Below, piece by piece: positions 58,841 to 64,000 of a stretch of DNA of 64,000 nt (the first letter of the stretch is position 1; the number at the start of each line of letters is the position of its first letter). The notes under the pieces are model-generated. The model worked only from the letters and a program-made list of their open reading frames with translations, searched no databases and was not told the DNA's origin. The stretch spans positions 1,426,001 through 1,490,000 of the forward strand of contig NZ_CP047897.1 of the NCBI RefSeq assembly GCF_009913235.1, given 5' to 3'. This DNA is from Nibribacter ruber (GTDB lineage Bacteria > Bacteroidota > Bacteroidia > Cytophagales > Hymenobacteraceae). Made by a program: the position numbers and the translations under genes.

Positions 58841-59528
58841 GACTGTACTTAAAAAAAGAGAAAGCGTGTAGGAAGCAGTAAAGCAGACACCTGTACACAG
58901 GCGGAGGAGGCGCAATAGGAATCTTACTATGTAGTCTGAGTAGCCAAAAGGCTATGCCAAACCAAGAGAATTATGGAACGGAGGATTCAGGAGAGAACCT
59001 TTAAAACTTGCTAACCTGGTGGGGAGTCAGGCTATAGGCAGCAATCCATCAACACGTGTGCAAACTTCACAACGACCAAGGCTCTGAAAGAAGAAATAAG
59101 CTAAACGGCACTCAAAATAAAGGAGAATAATACCAACTAAGACACTGGCTGGCACATCTTATAAATCCCTAACGGCAATCTTGCAACACAGTTACAATCA
59201 TCTTAATTTTTCTTTATTAAATACAAATAATAAAGATTTTATCTCTCTTTAAGTGCAAATAATAATAAATATCACTAGAAAAACCCTATAACCCGTTTAT
59301 TCAAAATTCTACTTGGCTATTTCCTTGGCTTTATAAGATTTCGACCACCTTCTACCCCGAAGCCATCCTTTGAACTACGCTATTCCAAGAAAAGAAACAG
59401 CAAAACCACCTATCATCCCATGGTAAGAGCCTAGTTCTTGCACTATAGTGTGGCAAGAAAACCTTATCTTTACTAAACTTAGCCCCGTGGCAACGGCCAC
59501 CGGAAGAAGTAACTAGATAAAAAGATAA
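58841..59528. other. 688-bp intergenic region between the giant gene and the DEAD-box helicase
   Basis: Divergent promoters are expected here. It holds leader hairpin copy D at 59008-59032, an AT-rich middle (59155-59320) and, at 59465-59472, TATCTTTA, a possible -7 box of the helicase gene with about 56 nt of leader. No gene is seen. Confidence 0.5.
59008..59032 (-). promoter_or_regulatory. Conserved T9SS-gene leader hairpin (copy D)
   Basis: Minus strand GCCTG, loop ACTCCCCAC, CAGGT, overlapping TTAGCAA; 168-192 nt upstream of the ATG of the giant gene. Confidence 0.45.
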
Positions 59529-60989
59529 ATGAGCGTTACATTCGATGATTTCAACCTGCAGACCGATTTGCTGGACGGCATACGGTCTATGGGTTACAAA
59601 CAAGCCACTCCCATTCAGGCACAGGCCATTCCGCATATACTAGAATCAAAAGACCTGATTGCCTGCGCCCAGACCGGTACCGGCAAAACGGCCGCGTTCC
59701 TGGTGCCTACCCTCAGTAAGATCGCCGAGGCCAAATTTGATTTCACCAGCACCTTAATTTTAGTACCTACCCGTGAACTGGCCAAACAGATAGATGACCA
59801 GGTAGAAGGCTTAAGCTACTTTACCGGTGCCACCTCCATTGCCATTTACGGCGGTAACAACGCCCAGAACTGGGACCAACAGAAACACGCCCTCACCAGC
59901 GGCGCAGACATCATCATCGCCACGCCCGGCCGTCTCATCGCGCACATGCAGATGGGGTACGTGAAGCTAGACCAACTCAAGTATCTCATTCTGGACGAAG
60001 CCGATAAAATGCTGGACATGGGTTTCATGGATGACCTCATGAAGATCATCAACCAGCTGCCCAAAGAGCGCCAGACCCTGCTTTTCTCGGCTACTATGCC
60101 ACCTAAAATCAGAGAGTTTGCCCGTAAGATCCTGCAGCAGCCAGAAGAAATAAGTCTTTCTATTTCTAAACCCGCCGCCAACATTGACCAGCAGATTTAC
60201 CTGGTGTATGACCAGCAGAAACTAAAACTGTTGCAGCATATCTTAAAGGACGCCGAAGTACAGACCATGATTTTGTTCACTTCGCGCAAGTCTGCCGTGA
60301 ACGAGATTGTGCGCGCCCTGCAGAAAATGGGCTTTGAGGCCGAGGGCATCAGTTCAGACCGCACCCAGGACGAGCGCGAGGCCACCTTGCAGAAGTTCAG
60401 AAACAAGCAGCTACAGGTACTGGTAGCCACCGACGTAATGTCCAGAGGCATTGACGTAGACAACATCAGCCACGTAGTCAATTTTGACGTGCCGCAGGAC
60501 GCCGAGGACTATGTTCACCGCATTGGTCGTACGGCCCGCGCCGGTACCAAAGGCATGGCCATCACCTTCGTGAATGAGCGCGACCAGGAACGCCTGGTAA
60601 AAATTGAGAAATTGATTGAGCGCGAACTGCCCAAGCTTACCTTGCCAGAAGCCGTTGGCGAGAGCCCAGCCTATGACCCCGTTGGAAACCGCAGCAAGTT
60701 CAGCCGTGACAAAGGCGGCCGAGGCGGAAGCCGTAGCGGAGGCGGGCCCAGAAGAGAAGGTAGCACCGGAGGTAGCGGGGACCGTAACCGAAGCCAAAAG
60801 CCAAGAGGCGAACGTCCAGCCGCAGCTGCTCCGGCAGGTGAACGCCCCTCGCAAGCAAACCAGGCCACCGGAACCCCAACGTCGGCTACCGGTGAGGTAA
60901 AGAAAAAGAAACGCCGTAAAAAGCCATTCAGACCAAAGAACACTGAAGGCGGAACTTCCTCTGCACCTGCCACCCCGGCAGCAGAATAG
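59529..60989 (+). CDS. DEAD-box RNA helicase (RhlE-like)
   Basis: 486 residues. Q-motif FDDFNLQTDLLDGIRSMGYKQATPIQ, motif I AQTGTGKT, Ia PTRELAKQ, Ib TPGRL, II DEAD (LDEADKMLDMGF), III SAT, IV ILFTSRKS, V VATDVMSRGIDV, VI HRIGRTARAG: a complete helicase core ending near residue 365. The C-terminal about 100 residues are basic and low-complexity (RDKGGRGGSRSGGGPRREG ... KKKKRRKKPFRPKN), an RNA-binding tail typical of Bacteroidota RhlE proteins. Role in RNA unwinding, ribosome assembly or cold adaptation. Confidence 0.95.
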   Translation: MSVTFDDFNLQTDLLDGIRSMGYKQATPIQAQAIPHILESKDLIACAQTGTGKTAAFLVPTLSKIAEAKFDFTSTLILVPTRELAKQIDDQVEGLSYFTGATSIAIYGGNNAQNWDQQKHALTSGADIIIATPGRLIAHMQMGYVKLDQLKYLILDEADKMLDMGFMDDLMKIINQLPKERQTLLFSATMPPKIREFARKILQQPEEISLSISKPAANIDQQIYLVYDQQKLKLLQHILKDAEVQTMILFTSRKSAVNEIVRALQKMGFEAEGISSDRTQDEREATLQKFRNKQLQVLVATDVMSRGIDVDNISHVVNFDVPQDAEDYVHRIGRTARAGTKGMAITFVNERDQERLVKIEKLIERELPKLTLPEAVGESPAYDPVGNRSKFSRDKGGRGGSRSGGGPRREGSTGGSGDRNRSQKPRGERPAAAAPAGERPSQANQATGTPTSATGEVKKKKRRKKPFRPKNTEGGTSSAPATPAAE

Positions 60990-61010
60990 AACAGGTTTCA
61001 TCTAAATAAT

Positions 61011-61066
61011 AGAAGTGGTCGTTTTTGGCCTGTTTTCTAGGAAACAGGCCAAAAACGACCACTTCT
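61011..61066. repeat. 56-bp near-perfect palindrome built on repeat copy 22
   Basis: Outer arms AGAAGTGGT/ACCACTTCT are specific to this copy; core CGTTTTTGGCCTGTTTTC and GAAACAGGCCAAAAACG. One mismatched pair near the centre. It starts 21 bp after the helicase stop. Confidence 0.9.
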
Positions 61067-61217
61067 ACTTTAGCTCAAATGTTAGGCGAAGAGACCTTCC
61101 CTCAGAAACTGTCCAACCAGAAAGGAAACCAAAGAAAGAGGTTGATGAAGGCGATGCGTCAGGATTGGCCAAGAAAACTTTGGTGCTAGCCATAACCTGA
61201 TCAGCGTTTCATCCTAA

Positions 61218-61279
61218 AAGCCCTGGGCCCGTTTTTGGCTTGTTTTCCGGAAAACAAGCCAAAAACGGGCCCAGGGCTT
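61218..61279. repeat. 62-bp perfect palindrome built on repeat copy 23
   Basis: Two 31-bp arms with no unpaired base: AAGCCCTGGGCCCG, TTTTTGGCTTGTTTTCC, then the exact complement. The outer 12 bp per side (AAGCCCTGGGCC) are unique to this copy. The centre is CC|GG, with no spacer. Confidence 0.92.
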
Positions 61280-61359
61280 CAATACAAAATTTGCCGTAGA
61301 ATGAAAAATCCATCAAAGACGCTTCTAAAACCAGCAAAAGACTGGCAACTGGAAACTGT

Positions 61360-61397
61360 CGTTTTTAGGCTGTTTTCCAGGGAATAGCCCAAAAACG
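61360..61397. repeat. 38-bp palindromic element, copy 24
   Basis: CGTTTTTAGGCTGTTTTCC and GGGAATAGCCCAAAAACG halves; 29 bp from the menA stop codon. Confidence 0.85.
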
Positions 61398-61426
61398 CGT
61401 GGAGCACTGGTCTTAAGGGTATAGAA

Positions 61427-62329
61427 TTATCTGCTTAATAGAAGCCCTACCCCAAACAGCAACACAAAGATCAGGGTAGACATAGCCATTTGCTTGAGCA
61501 AGGGGTCTAACTCTACGGCAGCCTGCCGGCGCTGCACTTCACGGCCGTTATAGAGTACAAGAGGAAGAGCGGCGACAAACAACCACTTCCAGAGAGACAA
61601 TTCTTCGCGCTGCAGAACAAACAACACCGCGCACAGAATACCGCCCACCAACAAAAACCAATGGTAGCGCCTAGCCCTGGTTGGCCCCAGCCGCACAGGT
61701 AGGGAACGCTTGCCGGCCAGTTCATCTGAGGCAATGTCCCGTATGTTGTTCACGTTCAAGACCGCCGCCGAAAAGAAACCCAGCGTAGAAGCGGGCAGCA
61801 GCATCTCAGAGAAAAAGCGTTGGGTTTGCAGAAAGTACGTGCCCATCACCCCCACCCAGCCAAAGAAGAAGAACACCGATATATCACCCAGACCGGCGTA
61901 GCCATAAGGTTTCTTGCCGTTGGTGTAACTAATGGCTGCCCAGATGGAAGCTAACCCTAGCAGTAAGAAGAAGAGGAACAGGTAAATGCCTTCGGTGCCC
62001 AGGGCTATCCAGAGCAAGGCAATGCCAGATACCAAAGACAGCAAACTGAACACGCCAATGGCGGCTTTCATCTGAGAGGCCGAAATATGACCTGCCTGTA
62101 CGGCGCGTTTCGGTCCCTGGCGGTCTACGCTGTCGGCGCCGTGCTGGCTGTCTCCGTAGTCATTGGCCAGGTTGGATAAAATTTGCAGGAACAAGGTGGT
62201 GAGCACGCATAACAACAAAACAGGCCACCTGGAAAGATGGTCTGCCGCCGCTAAAAATCCGCCCATGCCTATGCAGGAAAGAGACAGGGGCAGCGTCCGT
62301 AATCTGAACGCCGACACCCATGTACCCAC
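61427..62329 (-). CDS. menA: 1,4-dihydroxy-2-naphthoate polyprenyltransferase (MenA)
   Basis: 300 residues from a GTG at 62329, giving VGTWVSAFRLRTLPLSLSCIGMGGFLAA, the usual MenA beginning (RxRTLPLslasi). A longer GTG start at 62365 would translate repeat copy 25. The prenyl-diphosphate motif is NLANDYGDSQHGAD (Asp-rich NDYxD), followed by RAVQAG; a second Asp motif is NNIRDIASDELAGKRSLPVRLG. About eight membrane helices. It attaches the isoprenoid chain in menaquinone synthesis, consistent with the respiratory complex I genes in the window. Confidence 0.93.
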   Translation of the reverse strand: MGTWVSAFRLRTLPLSLSCIGMGGFLAAADHLSRWPVLLLCVLTTLFLQILSNLANDYGDSQHGADSVDRQGPKRAVQAGHISASQMKAAIGVFSLLSLVSGIALLWIALGTEGIYLFLFFLLLGLASIWAAISYTNGKKPYGYAGLGDISVFFFFGWVGVMGTYFLQTQRFFSEMLLPASTLGFFSAAVLNVNNIRDIASDELAGKRSLPVRLGPTRARRYHWFLLVGGILCAVLFVLQREELSLWKWLFVAALPLVLYNGREVQRRQAAVELDPLLKQMAMSTLIFVLLFGVGLLLSR

Positions 62330-62336
62330 CGCAGGC

Positions 62337-62374
62337 CGTTTTTGGCCTGTTTTTTCAGAATTCACTCAAAAACG
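62337..62374. repeat. 38-bp palindromic element, copy 25
   Basis: CGTTTTTGGCCTGTTTTTT and CAGAATTCACTCAAAAACG halves (decayed right arm). It fills the 49-bp gap between the glutathione peroxidase stop and the menA start. Confidence 0.8.
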
Positions 62375-62378
62375 AGAA

Positions 62379-62969
62379 TTAGCCGTTGATGTCTCTGAGC
62401 AACTCTTCGCTCAACGGAGACACTTTAGAAGGATAGAATTTCACTAAATGGCCTTTCTCGTCAATCAAGTACTTGCAGAAGTTCCAGCTAGGCGCCTGGT
62501 CATTAGTACCGTTCACGCTTTTGTCAGTCAACCACTTGTAGAGCGGTTGCATGTCATCGCCTTTCACAGAGGCTTTAGAGAACATTGGGAACGTCACCCC
62601 GAAGTTCTTCTGACAGAACTGGGCAATTTCTTCGTTAGTCCCTTTTTCCTGACCGCCAAAGTTATTGGCCGGGAAACCCAATACCACTACTTTGTCACCG
62701 TGCAGTTTGTGTAGCTTCTCCAGGTCTGCGTATTGCGGCGTGTACCCGCACTCAGAGGCCACGTTCACAATCAGGAGCTTTTTGCCTTTGAACTTATCCA
62801 GAGAGGTAGGCTTACCGTCAATGGTGGTCAAGGGAATGTCATAAATGGATTTGGCAGCGGCTTGTTCCATAGTCGTTTTTTCAGTGGTGGACGTCCCGGA
62901 CACCGGTGCGCTTGGCGTGGCGCAGGCCCCCAGAAACAAAAAGGATAATATGTACAATAGGTTGAACAT
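62379..62969 (-). CDS. Glutathione-peroxidase-family lipoprotein (Cys type)
   Basis: 196 residues from the ATG at 62969, which opens a lipoprotein signal MFNLLYILSFLFLGAC (Cys16). The peroxidase tetrad is Cys74 (ASECGYTPQY), Gln107 (NNFGGQE), Trp162 and Asn163 (SWNF). The active site is cysteine, not selenocysteine, so thioredoxin-like reductants rather than glutathione are the likely electron source. Membrane anchoring suggests peroxide defence at the envelope. Probably in one transcript with menA (49-bp gap). Confidence 0.92.
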   Translation of the reverse strand: MFNLLYILSFLFLGACATPSAPVSGTSTTEKTTMEQAAAKSIYDIPLTTIDGKPTSLDKFKGKKLLIVNVASECGYTPQYADLEKLHKLHGDKVVVLGFPANNFGGQEKGTNEEIAQFCQKNFGVTFPMFSKASVKGDDMQPLYKWLTDKSVNGTNDQAPSWNFCKYLIDEKGHLVKFYPSKVSPLSEELLRDING

Positions 62970-63042
62970 GGCAGTGGTTTTTTCTTGTGTAACCTGTAAT
63001 CTAGTATTTTGTTTCAAACTAAAGACTGTCGTTTTGGACGGC

Positions 63043-64000
63043 CTACATTCTGTCTGGCACCGCTATTCCCAGCAGAGCCATGGTCTGCTTCAAGGTCTTG
63101 GCCACCTGGCGGGAGAAGGCAATTCTAAAGCTTAACACCTGGGCATTGCTCTCCTGGAAAATGGGCACCTCTGTATAGAATCTGTTATACGCTTTTGCCA
63201 AATCAAAGGCGTATTGAGCCACTATGGAAGGGGCATAGTTGCGAGCCGCATCTTCCACCACCTGGCCAGCCGTATTCAACAAGATCAAGGCGTCGCGCTC
63301 GGTTTCATGCAACACTTCTATTGCAGCAAAATCCTGAGTCTCAGAAGAAATGCCCAGTTCGCTTGCTTTGCGCAGAATGGCGGCAATACGGGCGTGCGTG
63401 TACTGAATGAACGGACCCGTGTGGCCTTTAAAGTCAATGGACTCCTCTGGATTGAAGAGCATGCGTTTCTTAGGATCTACTTTTAGCAGGAAGTACTTTA
63501 ATGCGCCCATGGCCAGGGTGTGGTACAACTGCTCTGCCTCTTCTTTGGAGAAGCCGTCAATCTTGCCCAACTCATTGGTCTTCTGACGAGCGGTTTCAAT
63601 CATTTCGGCCACCAACTCATCTGCGTCCACTACCGTTCCTTCTCTGGACTTCATCTTGCCGCTTGGTAAATCCACCATGCCGTAAGACAAGTGGAAGATG
63701 CCGTCTGCGTAAGGTTTGCCCAGTTTCTTGAGCGTAGCTTTCAATACCTGGAAATGGTAGTTCTGCTCATCTGCCACCACGTAGATAGACTGATCATAAT
63801 GAAAGTCCTCATATTTAAGCTCAGCGGTGCCCAGGTCTTGGGTGATGTACACCGAGGTGCCGTCAGCTCTCAATAAGAGTTTTTCGTCTAAGCCTTGATC
63901 CGTCAGGTCTACCCAGACAGAACCATCCTCTTTCTTAAAGAACACGCCCTTGGCCAAGCCTTCCTCCACGCGGTCTTTGCCCAGCATGTACGTGCCCGAC
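63043..64000 (-). CDS. argS: Arginyl-tRNA synthetase, C-terminal part (cut by window edge)
   Basis: The frame is open to base 64000 (…SGTYMLGKDRVEEGL at the edge), giving about 318 C-terminal residues. DGTSVYITQDLGTAELKY, VVADEQNYHFQVLKATLKKLG, the KMSKS-like KMKSREGTVVDADELVAEM loop and the DALR anticodon-binding domain (HTGPFIQYTHARIAAILRKA ... VVEDAARNYAPSIVAQYAFDLAKAYNRFYTE ... RIAFSRQVAKTLKQTMALLGIAVPDRM) are all visible. It charges tRNA-Arg. The catalytic HIGH region lies outside the window. Confidence 0.95.
   Translation of the reverse strand, partial: SGTYMLGKDRVEEGLAKGVFFKKEDGSVWVDLTDQGLDEKLLLRADGTSVYITQDLGTAELKYEDFHYDQSIYVVADEQNYHFQVLKATLKKLGKPYADGIFHLSYGMVDLPSGKMKSREGTVVDADELVAEMIETARQKTNELGKIDGFSKEEAEQLYHTLAMGALKYFLLKVDPKKRMLFNPEESIDFKGHTGPFIQYTHARIAAILRKASELGISSETQDFAAIEVLHETERDALILLNTAGQVVEDAARNYAPSIVAQYAFDLAKAYNRFYTEVPIFQESNAQVLSFRIAFSRQVAKTLKQTMALLGIAVPDRM

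Larger units (their letters stand above)
60990..61426. other. 437-bp intergenic region with three repeat copies
   Basis: Convergent helicase and menA genes are separated by three copies of the palindromic element, two of them near-perfect or perfect long palindromes. No gene is seen. Confidence 0.6.

Noticed and set aside
48931-59040. Known riboswitch classes (c-di-GMP, cobalamin, preQ1, SAM) in the T9SS leaders
   Set aside because: None of the diagnostic conserved stretches of these classes could be found; only an unassigned hairpin is reported.
61015-61200. A 61-codon reading frame beginning VVFGLFSRKQAKNDH
   Set aside because: Its start lies in palindromic copy 22; similar FSxKQAKN peptides arise wherever this repeat is translated, so they are not evidence of a gene.
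1-64000. tRNA, rRNA, CRISPR array, prophage or transposase genes
   Set aside because: No cloverleaf, rRNA segment, regularly spaced repeat-spacer unit, integrase or transposase motif was seen anywhere in the window.

Overview
The window looks like a chromosomal segment of a Bacteroidota bacterium, most likely order Cytophagales, family Hymenobacteraceae (Rufibacter/Nibribacter-like). The evidence is a set of Bacteroidota hallmarks: type IX secretion (T9SS) C-terminal modules, a TonB-dependent receptor with an N-terminal carboxypeptidase-like domain followed by a DUF4249 lipoprotein, DUF885 and M61 peptidases, FtsX-like permeases, a split nuoHI pair, weak Shine-Dalgarno sites and -7 boxes of the TAnnTTTG type. 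The genus is an inference. Both ends cut through genes: an alcohol dehydrogenase tail at the left and argS at the right.

Layout. 0-6.5 kb: outer-membrane protein, acetyltransferase, small lipoproteins, a monooxygenase, a DUF885 peptidase and one AT-rich, probably acquired, membrane gene. 6.7-17.3 kb: orphan sbcC, a secreted nuclease, a DMT exporter with a universal stress protein, an HNH protein, an MFS transporter and thioredoxin. 17.5-23.4 kb: a sigma-54 histidine kinase/response regulator pair divergent from an FtsX-type permease, with possible regulator sites between them. 23.5-32.7 kb: M61 peptidase, TonB receptor plus DUF4249, purine nucleoside phosphorylase, SppA. 32.8-47.3 kb: RarA, nuoHI, LolA-like protein, a YgiB/YgiC-like operon with YcxB-like and flavodoxin genes, MurI, an ABC-F ATPase and a CoA-transferase. 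47.4-58.9 kb: four leftward T9SS cell-surface genes, ending with a 1786-residue protein of 16 YDG repeats. 59.5-64 kb: DEAD-box helicase, MenA, glutathione peroxidase, ArgS.

The most striking unexplained structure is a 38-bp palindromic element present 25 times, always between genes. Its left half is close to CGTTTTTGGCYTGTTTTCC and its right half close to GGAAAACAGGCCAAAAACG. It sits just after stop codons, just before start codons, or both. Some copies have grown into perfect 54- and 62-bp palindromes with copy-specific outer arms; others share an arm with a neighbouring terminator stem. The element is absent from the T9SS cluster. That cluster instead shows its own repeated architecture: related leaders with a small C-loop hairpin about 165-225 nt upstream of each start, similar terminators and a shared C-terminal cassette. 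A second, unrelated 122-bp inverted-repeat element at 35.1 kb cuts into one copy of the 38-bp repeat.

No tRNA, rRNA, CRISPR array, transposase or prophage was found. Family assignments come from reading motifs by eye; no database search was run.
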